A stretch of 64,000 bases of DNA from a bacterium. GTDB taxonomy: Bacteria; Cyanobacteriota; Vampirovibrionia; Obscuribacterales; Obscuribacteraceae. Location: assembly GCA_018062085.1 (NCBI GenBank), contig JAGOSY010000015.1:1-64000 (forward strand), read 5' to 3'. The translations under genes were made by a program, and so were the position numbers. The notes beneath the pieces were generated by a model. That model saw only the letters and a program-made list of their open reading frames with translations. It ran no database searches and was not told where the DNA came from. Below are positions 43,286 through 51,404 of this stretch, in pieces (positions within the stretch are counted from its first letter, which is position 1; the number at the start of each line of letters is the position of its first letter).

Positions 43286-44542
43286 ATGCCAATAATGATG
43301 TTGGGTGAGGTTGTCACAGAGCTGAAGTTGACTTCAACGGATGAAGTTGAAAGAGCGCTGCGCTTTGCCAAAGCTACTGGCAGCCCTCTTGGTCAAGCAT
43401 TAGTAGCGCAAGAAATTATTTCGCCTTCTGTCCTAAAGGCCTGTGTGCAAGCGCAATGGATGCTAAGCGATCAGCTTCTAACTGTTGACGAGTGTCAAGC
43501 GGTAGTTGCTCTTGTGCAAAGGCGCAAATGGACTTTCAACGATGCTTTGTTGACTCTTGGATTCTACTGTGAAGACAGCAAAGGCAGTCGCCTTGGTGAA
43601 TTGCTTAAGGGTGCTGGTCTGCTGGCACCAGAGTTGGTTGACAAGGCGTTAGAACGTGCCACTTCAGCTTGCCTGCCATTAGGAAAAGTTGTCGTGTCAT
43701 TTGAGTTTCTAGAGCAAGCGACAATTGATAAAGTGCTTGAAATTCAAAAGCGCTTGAGACGCGGAGAAATCATTCTGGCTGAAGCCCTGCAAGAAGCTGG
43801 CAAGCTTAGAGTTAGTTCGCAGGCCTTGAGTAAGACCAGTCGCATTTTGACTCGTCTATTAATTGACGCTGAACTGGTTACGATTGAAGATGTTCAGACA
43901 TATCACACTGCTGCTGTAACAAGTGGTCGCGGCTTGGCTGATATGCTCTATCTCTATTCTAATTTGCCAGCGCAAAAACTGTTTGTACTTTCTAGTATTG
44001 CCAGACGAATCGAGTCAGGCACTCTCACTTATCGAGATGGAATGAAATTGACTATGCTGCAAAAGCAGCGCTGCGACAATAGTGAGAGCCCGCAAGTGCT
44101 TGCTTCAACTAGTTCTAGTTCTGGTACCAAGATTAGTTCGTATCAGCCAGGCAAGATTTCTTTCTATGTTTATTTGCGCATGCTCGATTATCTCAATGCT
44201 GATAGAGCGCAAGAGTTGATTGGCTATATGACCGCAAATCGAGATGTGATAGAGAGCTTGTTGAGTAATTACGAGCTGGAGCAGAAGCAAGAACAAGAGT
44301 CAAAGCAAGAACAAGAATCAAAAAACACGCCGGTATTCGCTAGACCAGCTGTGGTCGAGCCTGGTAGCTCATGGAAAGCAAAGATCAGATTCTGTATTGA
44401 ATCAGATAGTTTGCTTCATAGCTGCTTGCTAGAGGCATTTCCAGAAGATCAAGAAAAGTTTGTCAAGGCGCTAGAGCTGTTGCAACTAGTCAATTCTAAT
44501 TGCCTGACTTTAGACGAGTCTTTGTTCTGGTCGCACGGTTAA
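43286..44542 (+). CDS. Large MshEN-like repeat protein
   Basis: A 418-residue relative of 21440-21991. Several units of the LGExL-x-x-x-x-L / PLG-x-x-L(V) / IQKRLRRGEIxLAEAL pattern run from about residue 4 to 240, for example LGEVVTELKLTSTDEVERAL, LGELLKGAGLLAPELVDKAL and LPLGKVVVSFEFLEQATIDK. The region at 325-345 is a Gln/Glu repeat (KQEQESKQEQES), and the C-terminus is helical. No ATPase motif. It may be a scaffold or effector-binding protein related to type IV pilus/type II secretion ATPase N-terminal domains. Confidence 0.6.
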   Translation: MPIMMLGEVVTELKLTSTDEVERALRFAKATGSPLGQALVAQEIISPSVLKACVQAQWMLSDQLLTVDECQAVVALVQRRKWTFNDALLTLGFYCEDSKGSRLGELLKGAGLLAPELVDKALERATSACLPLGKVVVSFEFLEQATIDKVLEIQKRLRRGEIILAEALQEAGKLRVSSQALSKTSRILTRLLIDAELVTIEDVQTYHTAAVTSGRGLADMLYLYSNLPAQKLFVLSSIARRIESGTLTYRDGMKLTMLQKQRCDNSESPQVLASTSSSSGTKISSYQPGKISFYVYLRMLDYLNADRAQELIGYMTANRDVIESLLSNYELEQKQEQESKQEQESKNTPVFARPAVVEPGSSWKAKIRFCIESDSLLHSCLLEAFPEDQEKFVKALELLQLVNSNCLTLDESLFWSHG

Positions 44543-44587
44543 TTTGCCTATTTTAAAGATAAAAAAAGTGCAAAAAAGGTCAAAAAT

Positions 44588-44614
44588 TCCCAGAAAACCA
44601 AAGATTTTCTGGGA
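44588..44614 (-). terminator. Intrinsic terminator between convergent genes
   Basis: A perfect 10-bp stem (TCCCAGAAAA/TTTTCTGGGA) with a 7-base loop. On the minus strand it is followed by ATTTTTGACCTTTTTTGC, so it should end the minus-strand transcript from 45019; it could also act on the plus strand. Confidence 0.75.
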
Positions 44615-44653
44615 GCTGTTGACCAAAATTAGTTGGTGATGGTGAAGCTACTT

Positions 44654-45019
44654 CTAGCCGCTGTGAGGAGTTTGTGCCCAGTTTCTTGCATGAGTCCAGA
44701 ACTTTCCAACTAGTTTGGCAATGTAGAGACTTACTGCCAGTGCCAGCACGCCAGCCGCAGTTATTGATACACCATGGGTGACACTGTGATTCGGCATCAT
44801 TGCCGAAATAGGCCCCCAGATTAAGGCAATAACTCCAGCCAAGCAAAGGAGCAAATCAGAGATTACTATAATGGCTAGACAGAATCCGGCCAGCGCAAAG
44901 GGGACGCCGCGCTCAGCCTTGGTTTTTACAGTCGACTGCTGAAAGATAAGCACTACCAGCAGTGCCATAGCAACAAAAATGCAGCTCATGAAACCAATTA
45001 ATTCATTTGAGTTGTTCAT
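44654..45019 (-). CDS. Small four-helix membrane protein
   Basis: A 121-residue protein with four hydrophobic segments (about 6-27, 41-56, 58-72 and 84-104) and a basic tail. GGAGAAG before the ATG. No family. It is the last gene of a run of small minus-strand genes (44654-48200) that share good ribosome sites and G/C-ending codons, and a terminator follows it. Confidence 0.6.
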   Translation of the reverse strand: MNNSNELIGFMSCIFVAMALLVVLIFQQSTVKTKAERGVPFALAGFCLAIIVISDLLLCLAGVIALIWGPISAMMPNHSVTHGVSITAAGVLALAVSLYIAKLVGKFWTHARNWAQTPHSG

Positions 45020-45135
45020 ATCACTTCTCCGATTTAACTATTGAGGGCACTTCGGAAAGCGCGGATGCCAGTGATGACGTCCATCTTGCTGCCATTCTGG
45101 AAACCAACGCGCACTGGTGGCAAAGAAGCTTGTAC

Positions 45136-45654
45136 CTAGTCGATCTTGATGCGTAGATTTCCAACCTGAACGTTGCGGCCGACCAGACCTGAGCAACCAG
45201 AGAGATGAAGCCGTTCCAGTGTGCTGGGAAGCTCAGGCAAGTTTTTGATGCCAGGTAGAACGACGCGAAGAAACATCAGTGACTTTGGCAGCGCTGGTAG
45301 CTCTGTAACGCCGGTAAGATTGAGGCGCAGATCTTTTAAGCCTTCGGCCATGGCCGGTAGCTCGCCCAGTGCCATGCACTCAGCGATGAGCAGAAAGGTT
45401 AGGGTTGAAGGAAAGTTTGGCAGTTTGGCCAGGTTCGGGCAGTTGTGAATCCACAGATCGTTAAGTGATTGGGGCAGCTTGGGCAGAGCCGTCAAAGACG
45501 GGCAGTGGTAGAGGCGCAGACTGGTCAAGCTATCGGGCAAGTCTGGCAGTTCAGTCTGACTGTAATTTTGTACAAGCAGAGTCGTATCGTCTGGAGTGGC
45601 CGCTAGATACAAGGCCAGCTCCTCTTTTGATGCAGATCGCGAGTTGCAGAACAT
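45136..45654 (-). CDS. Leucine-rich-repeat protein of the LP-x-LP type
   Basis: A 172-residue protein consisting almost wholly of LRR units of about 21 residues, each with the LPxLPxSLxxLxLxxCxxL pattern (for example LPDLPDSLTSLRLYHCPSLT and LPKLPQSLNDLWIHNCPNLA), seven units in all. This IpaH/SspH-like short LRR type is common in secreted effectors, but there is no ligase domain and no signal peptide. AGGAGA before the ATG. Confidence 0.75.
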   Translation of the reverse strand: MFCNSRSASKEELALYLAATPDDTTLLVQNYSQTELPDLPDSLTSLRLYHCPSLTALPKLPQSLNDLWIHNCPNLAKLPNFPSTLTFLLIAECMALGELPAMAEGLKDLRLNLTGVTELPALPKSLMFLRVVLPGIKNLPELPSTLERLHLSGCSGLVGRNVQVGNLRIKID

Positions 45655-45820
45655 GTGTGTCTCCTGAAAAATTATTGAATCGACGCCGGCATAGCTGCTG
45701 TGATTGGCTCCTAATCACCATCTTGTAAAAAATGGCAACTAAATGGTGAACAGTCATTGAGTGGGTAAAACCTGATCGGGTGCTTTGTCGATCGACGAGA
45801 ATTTTCGCGATGGCATCGAA

Positions 45821-46234
45821 CTAGCGCCGCGGTAAGAAGGTCAAGTCTTGCTTCAAACTTTTCGTCAGATAGGCAAAGGCCCAAGACAGAAGAGTGCCAG
45901 CAACGGCATAGGGGATGGCCGCCCAGAAGCTGGTGAGCACGACACTTCCTGGTAGGAGCACAGCAGTAAGGTTGATGGCCATGGTGCCGGCGATAACACC
46001 TACGAAGATCATGAGCAAGACGCCCGGTTCGCGAAACGAGGCGTAAGCGGAGATGGTTGCGCCTAAGAAGATATAGATGGGCCAGCTCAGGCTTGCGACG
46101 AGGAGGGCCGTGAGTAAAATGTCGGAAACGGAAGTTACCCCGAAGGCCAGCGAGAGGAGGCTACAGTTCAAGATGAGGAAGACCATTGCTCCATAAACAT
46201 GGGCAAAAGGTCTGAGCATTTTGAGGATGCGCAT
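45821..46234 (-). CDS. Membrane protein of the minus-strand small-gene run
   Basis: A 137-residue protein with four hydrophobic segments (about 14-35, 38-62, 70-98 and 103-122) and a positively charged C-terminus ending FLPRR. It has no family I know. It lies between the LRR gene and a second membrane protein; each neighbour has its own ribosome site, and gaps of 75-170 bases leave room for separate promoters. Confidence 0.55.
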   Translation of the reverse strand: MRILKMLRPFAHVYGAMVFLILNCSLLSLAFGVTSVSDILLTALLVASLSWPIYIFLGATISAYASFREPGVLLMIFVGVIAGTMAINLTAVLLPGSVVLTSFWAAIPYAVAGTLLSWAFAYLTKSLKQDLTFLPRR

Positions 46235-46309
46235 TTTGTTTCTTTCTTGTTAATGGAACTGCTGGGTGGTGGAATCGTGGTTAACCCCGACTCTTTGAAG
46301 GCGACTGAG

Positions 46310-46957
46310 TTAAACTTTGATAGTCACCAAGTCAGAAAAGCCAACGTTCATAACTTTGCCGTCGATAGCCGGATCCTGATTGTCGGTGAAAACGATTTCA
46401 ATGACTATGAATACGGTTTTGTTCGGATTGATATCGGTGGTACCCATTCCCATGCGCAGTACTTCAACGATGAGCACATCTTTGCTCGTTGAAAGTTTGT
46501 GATGATCGAGGTAGGGTTTGAGCTTAGCTGCGCTTACTTTCAGTTTGCTGCCCACCGCAATGCTGGCAACTGGTTTCACTGCGTCGATTGCTGGCCCTGC
46601 TTGCTTGCTATCGCTTGTTTCGGCGATGGTGGAGGGTTTGGCTGAGCTGTTTGTTTTGGGTTTGTTCATTTGATTCTCCTGGTGTGTTGAGGTTGTTCCG
46701 CGAAGTTTGTTATGTACTTTGAAAAAGACCACTAGAGCAATAGCAACGCCAGCGGCGACGACTCCGGCCAAGGCGAGCATGCCGGCATAATTGGTGCAGA
46801 AGATTGCCCAGGCAGTGGCAATGACCGCGCAGACGAACTGCACACCGCTGCCACGCTTGCTGCCACTGAACATGCCGATGCCAGCCGTTAGGCCGACGAA
46901 AGTGAGGGCTCCCAGGACAACTAAGGAGGTGAAGAATGAGGCTACAAATACGGTCAT
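46310..46957 (-). CDS. Membrane protein with soluble C-terminal domain and internal start
   Basis: A 215-residue protein. Residues 1-82 contain three hydrophobic segments. From residue 97 (MNKPKTNSSAKPS) a low-complexity linker leads to a soluble beta-rich domain (about 130-215) with SKLKVSAAKL and TVFIVIEIVFTDN. An AGGAG ribosome site lies just before the Met at 46669, so the soluble domain could also be made alone (119 residues). Either a genuine fusion or two genes that became joined in frame. GGAGC precedes the first ATG. Confidence 0.55.
   Translation of the reverse strand: MTVFVASFFTSLVVLGALTFVGLTAGIGMFSGSKRGSGVQFVCAVIATAWAIFCTNYAGMLALAGVVAAGVAIALVVFFKVHNKLRGTTSTHQENQMNKPKTNSSAKPSTIAETSDSKQAGPAIDAVKPVASIAVGSKLKVSAAKLKPYLDHHKLSTSKDVLIVEVLRMGMGTTDINPNKTVFIVIEIVFTDNQDPAIDGKVMNVGFSDLVTIKV
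46669..46684 (-). promoter_or_regulatory. Internal Shine-Dalgarno and start
   Basis: CAGGAGAATCAAATG on the minus strand within the preceding gene: AGGAG, 6-base spacing, ATG. As good as any ribosome site in the cluster, it may give a second, shorter product. Confidence 0.5.
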
Positions 46958-47058
46958 GATTTGCTCCAGGTCACCGTCTTAAGAAGAGCGGTAACCAAAG
47001 GGTGAAGGGAAGTTGCTGGTTGAAACTTGCTGAATGGAACTTGCTGAATGGAACTTGA

Positions 47059-47433
47059 TTAAGCGCTTTGTCGAGCGTCGAGAACTCTTTCGATAGCATC
47101 GAACAGCCGGTTGACGGCGGAAGCGGCGGCATCGTTGACGTGTGGCTCTAGGGACAGCCAGTAAATTTTTTCCTTACCGACGACCCACTGGACGTTGCCG
47201 AACTGTTTGCTCACCGCTCCTGTACACACGAGTTGTTCGCAATAAATGCCCAGAAAGGGATTGGCTTTACTGGTGATGTTGGTGCTGAGCGCGCTTTGGG
47301 CGGCGCTGTTGAGCATGCCTTTGGTCAGCAAGAGACGTGGAGCCAGCAGCATGATGACGGTGTCACGGCTTGCCGCCATGCTCTCAACCAGCGCTTCAGT
47401 AATCTCAAAGCTGGCTTCGTCGGTGTCGTGCAC
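47059..47433 (-). CDS. Hypothetical protein of the minus-strand run
   Basis: A 124-residue soluble protein, predicted mixed alpha/beta (VIMLLAPRLLLTKGML, PFLGIYCEQLVCTG, GNVQWVVGKEKIYWLSLEP). The start I list is GTG (MHDTDEA), without a strong ribosome site, so the exact start is uncertain. It follows the Ala-rich gene at 47464 after 30 bases and so probably shares its transcript. No family recognised. Confidence 0.5.
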   Translation of the reverse strand: MHDTDEASFEITEALVESMAASRDTVIMLLAPRLLLTKGMLNSAAQSALSTNITSKANPFLGIYCEQLVCTGAVSKQFGNVQWVVGKEKIYWLSLEPHVNDAAASAVNRLFDAIERVLDARQSA

Positions 47434-47463
47434 TTGTTGGATAGAGCTTCGTGTTTGAGCCGC

Positions 47464-47667
47464 TTACTTCTTGCTGTCCTTCGCAGGAGCAGGAACAGCC
47501 GCCGGAACGGCATCAGGCGCAGCAGCCTTATCACCAGGCTTGCCCGCATCTTTACCAGCAGTGCCGGCTTTCCTCATCTTTTCGATGGCTTCTCGCTCCT
47601 GCTGACGAGCCCAGCGTTCTTCTTCAGAGCGACCACGGCCGCTGAGAGGGTTTTGGTTTGTAGACAT
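47464..47667 (-). CDS. Small Ala/Pro/Lys-rich protein
   Basis: A 67-residue protein with a helical charged N-terminal half (RSEEERWARQQEREAIEKMR) and a disordered Ala-Pro-Lys tail (PAAVPAPAKDSKK). AAGGA before the ATG at 47667 decides the start over an upstream frame to 47697. No family. The Lys/Ala/Pro tail is the kind seen in nucleic-acid-binding tails, but nothing else supports that. Confidence 0.5.
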   Translation of the reverse strand: MSTNQNPLSGRGRSEEERWARQQEREAIEKMRKAGTAGKDAGKPGDKAAAPDAVPAAVPAPAKDSKK

Positions 47668-47882
47668 TTCTTTTTCCTTCTGTTTGATGTGTTGCAAAAT
47701 CGGCCCTGAGCAGAAAGACTATCGACATCCAGTGCCGCAGTCTAAACCGCCCGGGGTGAACGTTCACTTGCGCATGCACTTACGGTAGTAAGTACCGTCA
47801 ATATTCATGCCTTCGGAACTACTTGTACGACAACGGCACTCAAGCCTGTTCACTACCACCGAGATATCGTTGCCAACTTGAC

Positions 47883-48200
47883 TTAGCTGCGCTTAGCAAT
47901 CTCAGCGGATGCATTGGCGATGATCTTTTCGGCCCAATGATAGTTACCACTAATCACCGCCATACGAGCCCAGCTGAGATTGTCTTGAACAAGAAAAATC
48001 AAAGCAGCGAGTTGCCGATCGTTCTCACTCTGCGGCGCAGCAGCCCGATTGCGCAATTCATCGAGCATAGAAGCTAGCGATACCACCGCCAGGAAAGTTT
48101 TGTCTGTACGTGCCTTGGCACGCCTGGCAAGGTAGAAAAAAAACGCCGCCAGGCTAAGGTTAAATGCAATAGCGGGAATGAGGTCAAAGTATGTGGACAT
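47883..48200 (-). CDS. Small membrane-anchored protein
   Basis: A 105-residue protein with one membrane helix near residues 6-26 (LIPAIAFNLSLAAFFFYL), a basic stop-transfer stretch (ARRAKARTDK) and a cytoplasmic helical domain. GGAG before the ATG at 48200 decides the start. First gene of the minus-strand run; the divergent region to 48703 holds several palindromes. Confidence 0.55.
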   Translation of the reverse strand: MSTYFDLIPAIAFNLSLAAFFFYLARRAKARTDKTFLAVVSLASMLDELRNRAAAPQSENDRQLAALIFLVQDNLSWARMAVISGNYHWAEKIIANASAEIAKRS

Positions 48201-48702
48201 GAAGTCTCCAATTCTAGTTATGCGACCTTGCGATCGCAAATTGAGGTGAGAGGCAAATGCCTCAGGGGGTAGTTGCGGCAGAACTGCTCACTTGCGAGAA
48301 GCGTGCAGTTCTAATAGCGGTGCTAGCCATACTGGCTTAGCGCTCAAGCAAGTGATTGCTCTGTCTGTTGATACCCGATAAAGTCCTCAGCACAAGTGCT
48401 GACGCAAAATAGAGGTGAAGCGCAAATATATGGGTGGTTTTGTTCCAGCGAATGTGTAGAAGAGTGATTCAATTTACGCTACTGCTAGAGCTAGGCTAGA
48501 GCAAGCAGTATGGGCGAACATGTGGGTCATTATTGGTGCCCAAAGCTATTTCTATCTAGTATTGCTTTGACTGGAGGGTACGATTTTACGGTAGCTGGTC
48601 TGAACCTCTGCTAGCACTAAGGTTAAATAAGCACCGCTCTATACTGTTGATATAATCCAAGTGTCAAAAGAAGGCACCGATACCCGGTACTAGAAGGGGC
48701 AA
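48201..48702. other. Divergent regulatory region with several palindromes
   Basis: No gene. It contains GCGATCGC inside TTGCGATCGCAA (48227-48238), the inverted repeats GAGGCA-AA-TGCCTC (about 48248-48261), AGAACTGC/GCAGTTCT with a 17-base spacer (about 48279-48314), TCAGCAC-AA-GTGCTGA (48387-48402), and a good -10 box TATAAT at 48651-48656 for the MocR-type gene. MocR proteins often regulate neighbouring genes from such sites. Confidence 0.45.
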
Positions 48703-50190
48703 TTGAAGTTGGATTTACCATTGATTCTCGAACCAGGTTCATCTGTTTCGGTGCACAAGCAGTTAACTAAGGCGCTCAAGGATGCCATCCAGTCAGGTAG
48801 GCTTGTGCCTGGACAGATGTTGCCATCATCTCGCGAACTGGCCCAATCTCTCGGACTCTCTCGCGACACGATTGTGCGTAGCTATGACGATCTTAGTAGT
48901 CAGGGCTTTATTCAGATGAAGACGGCGCGAGGTACTTTTGTTAGCCTAAATCCTCCTGCGAAAGTTGACTTGGTAGATGGGCAAATGGTCAATGAGGGCC
49001 CTGTTCTTCCTGCTCTGTCGACCTTTGCTAATCGGCTTTTAGATTTATCAGGCTGTTCGCCAGGATGTGCCGATATCGTTGAACTTAACCATGGTGCTGC
49101 ACCGGCTGACATCCTTCCCGTTGCCATCTGGCGTCAATTGCTCAGTCGACGATGCGCTGCCGCTGATGCTCATAGTTTCGAGTACGCAGAGGAAGAGATT
49201 TTCGGTTATCGCCCTCTCCGTCAGCAAATTAGTCGATTTCTCAATCATGCCAAAGGTCTAAGCTCTGCGCCTAGCAACATCATTGTTTTTTCTGATTCTC
49301 AGAGTCATTTAGATCTTGTAGCAAGGATGACTATCAATCCAGGAGATCTAGTTGTCTGCGAGAATCCAGGCTATACCGGTGCACGGGAACTGTTTCAAGC
49401 ATATGGTGCTCGCATTCATACGGTGCCGGTAGATGAACACGGCATGATGATTGCACCGTTAAGTCAACTTGAAGAGCGCTGTAAGCTGCTTTATCTAACT
49501 CCTTCACATCAGGATCCAACTGGGGCTGTAATGCCGCTTGCACGACGGCTTGAGCTTTTGTCTTGGGCCGAAAGCAATTGTGATTTCATCGTTGAAGATG
49601 GTTTCGACAGCGATTATTTCTATGGCAACGTACCACCGCCTGCTATCCAAAGTCTAACGTCAACTGTTCGAGTCTTTTATATCTATAGTTTCTGGAAGAC
49701 ACTCTTTCCGCTGGTTTCAACTGGATGTTTAGTGCTCCCGCCTGAACTGGTTGATTCATTCTACAGAGCAAAACTATATTTACAGCGCAACTTTTCACTT
49801 CTAGAACATCAGGCCCTTACAGACTTTTTGGCGGAAGGCCATCTTGAAAGACACATTCACAAAACGCGTATTGTATACAATAAGCGAAGACAGGCGCTTA
49901 CTGTAGCTTTGAAGCGAGTTTTCCAGAAGCAAATATTTTTCTTGCCTGATAGCGCCGGCCTGCATTTTGCGGTGCGCTTTGCCCTACCGGTAGCTGCCGA
50001 AGATTTGCTTGCCTGTGCCACTGAAGCAGGTTTGTTTATGGCGACAACTAGCAGCCACTATGCATCTGATTTAGTCGATATGGAGTTTCTGATTAATTTC
50101 GCTTCGACAGATGCTAGTCAGGCAGCCAATATCGTAGCCAGATTTGCTCAGGGCGTCAGTGCTCTGAGCGCGAACATCCTAGAGATGTAA
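48703..50190 (+). CDS. MocR/PdxR-type regulator (GntR plus aminotransferase)
   Basis: A 495-residue regulator. The N-terminal GntR winged helix (about 15-75) has HKQLTKALKDAIQSGRLVPG and LPSSRELAQSLGLSRDTIVR. The C-terminal fold-type I aminotransferase domain (about 130-480) has YLTPSHQDPTG and the PLP lysine K332 in YSFWKTLFPLVSTG. MocR proteins bind PLP and regulate vitamin B6, GABA or taurine genes. TTG start with AAGGGG upstream. No PLP-synthesis genes are adjacent, so the target is unknown. Confidence 0.93.
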   Translation: MKLDLPLILEPGSSVSVHKQLTKALKDAIQSGRLVPGQMLPSSRELAQSLGLSRDTIVRSYDDLSSQGFIQMKTARGTFVSLNPPAKVDLVDGQMVNEGPVLPALSTFANRLLDLSGCSPGCADIVELNHGAAPADILPVAIWRQLLSRRCAAADAHSFEYAEEEIFGYRPLRQQISRFLNHAKGLSSAPSNIIVFSDSQSHLDLVARMTINPGDLVVCENPGYTGARELFQAYGARIHTVPVDEHGMMIAPLSQLEERCKLLYLTPSHQDPTGAVMPLARRLELLSWAESNCDFIVEDGFDSDYFYGNVPPPAIQSLTSTVRVFYIYSFWKTLFPLVSTGCLVLPPELVDSFYRAKLYLQRNFSLLEHQALTDFLAEGHLERHIHKTRIVYNKRRQALTVALKRVFQKQIFFLPDSAGLHFAVRFALPVAAEDLLACATEAGLFMATTSSHYASDLVDMEFLINFASTDASQAANIVARFAQGVSALSANILEM

Positions 50191-50193
50191 TCT

Positions 50194-51204
50194 CTATCTG
50201 TCTCGGTCTTCGCGCCAGACGCCAAACTCTTTATGCTCCCATTCGTGTTCGCGCTGTTGCTCGGCAGTGGTAGCTTTGGCTTCTGGAGCTTGCGAGGTTG
50301 AGTCTTGGGTGCCTCTAGGTTTTTGCACTGTTTCTTGGGTGGGCAGGCTATCGAGAATTGGATTTGGCTCTTGAATGCTGCCAGGGTTTGCAATCTCTGG
50401 TTCTCTAATGAGGTCGCCGCTATCTTTTTGATCTGCTGGTTTCCAGTCTTGCTTCTCAGCAACAGGAGCCAGCGTTCTTGTATTTAAGGGGTCTTCAATA
50501 GATTCGTGAATTGGGCCGATGTTGCCCACTTCTATGGCTTTGGTTTTGTCGACGACTATTTCTACCCGTCGATTGGCCGCCATGCCAATGAGATTGTCTT
50601 GGCCGTTAGGTGTTTGATTGGGAGCGATCGGCTGGCCTTTCCCTACGCCCACAGCGGTTACTTGAACATCTTGCAACAAGCCCCGCTCTAAAAACCAAAG
50701 GCGCAGGCGTTCAGCTCTCTCTTGACTGAGCTTGCGAATATAAGTGTCGAAGCCAAAGCTATCGGTGTGACATTCAATCACAACAGGATGCTCTCGCCAG
50801 CGACTCATATGTTCGATCATTTTGCTTAGTGCGATTTCGCCGCCTGGCATGATTGTAGATTGGTCTGGGTCAAACAATCTATCGGTTGAGATCACAATAC
50901 GTTCAATAATTGGTGTTTTTGTCACCTTCACTGTTGGCTCAGTTTTAGCTACAGCGTGTGCTTTTAAGATTGCTTCTGGCTTTGTTTTTGGCTGTTTTGC
51001 CAGGGCTTGATTGGTGGGCCATTCGAAGGGGCGATGGTTTTTATGGCTTGTTTGCTTATTGCTTGATTGTGCTGAAGCTGTTTGCAAACAAAGAGTTGCG
51101 GCCAAAATCGGTAAAGACAAGATGAAACCAGCCGCTAAAACTACTCCAGTAAGTCTTGAGGACGGAAATTGTCTGGTTGCATTTCTTGATAGCAGAGTTT
51201 TCAT
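50194..51204 (-). CDS. Secreted OmpA-C-like peptidoglycan-associated protein
   Basis: A 336-residue exported protein. A signal peptide near residues 18-42 (LTGVVLAAGFILSLPILAA) and a Lys/Thr-rich linker lead to an OmpA-C domain (about 110-220). Its landmarks are the DSxxFGFDTYIRKLSQERAERLRLWFLE stretch, the GVGKGQPIAPN stretch and NRRVEIVV. The family binds peptidoglycan. The C-terminal 100 residues are disordered and rich in Glu, Gln, Pro and Thr. ATG 51204 precedes the better-placed signal peptide; an in-frame frame continues to 51234. Convergent with the MocR gene. Confidence 0.8.
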   Translation of the reverse strand: MKTLLSRNATRQFPSSRLTGVVLAAGFILSLPILAATLCLQTASAQSSNKQTSHKNHRPFEWPTNQALAKQPKTKPEAILKAHAVAKTEPTVKVTKTPIIERIVISTDRLFDPDQSTIMPGGEIALSKMIEHMSRWREHPVVIECHTDSFGFDTYIRKLSQERAERLRLWFLERGLLQDVQVTAVGVGKGQPIAPNQTPNGQDNLIGMAANRRVEIVVDKTKAIEVGNIGPIHESIEDPLNTRTLAPVAEKQDWKPADQKDSGDLIREPEIANPGSIQEPNPILDSLPTQETVQKPRGTQDSTSQAPEAKATTAEQQREHEWEHKEFGVWREDRDR

Positions 51205-51344
51205 GAGGCAATGATAGCAAATTAGATTGACCACGAGGCTTTCTTGCGGCCATTCTTAAGTGGATTTGATACTGTCTTCTGTTCTACTATATAAAGTCGC
51301 AATTGAGAAAAACAAAAAAAAGACGATAGAAGTAAACAAAGAGA

Positions 51345-51371
51345 GGGGCCAGTTCTAAGTGAACTGACCCC
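51345..51371 (-). terminator. Intrinsic terminator of the HAD-like gene
   Basis: GGGGcCAGTTC-TAAGT-GAACTGaCCCC: a 10-bp stem with one mismatch, about 35 bases past the stop at 51405 on the minus strand. The minus strand then continues into a T-rich stretch (TCTCTTTGTTTACTTC and TCTTTTTTTTG). Confidence 0.6.
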
Positions 51372-51404
51372 CCTTTTGATTTTTCTGAACTTGCTGTCTG
51401 GTTC

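Noticed and set aside
47756..47767. The palindrome GTGAACGTTCAC
   Set aside because: A perfect 12-bp palindrome between small minus-strand genes. It could be an operator, but similar GGTGAA sequences near 45741 and 46990 lack symmetry, so no shared site is claimed.
47823..48077. A plus-strand frame in the minus-strand small-gene run
   Set aside because: It overlaps the supported gene at 47883-48200 and has no ribosome site.
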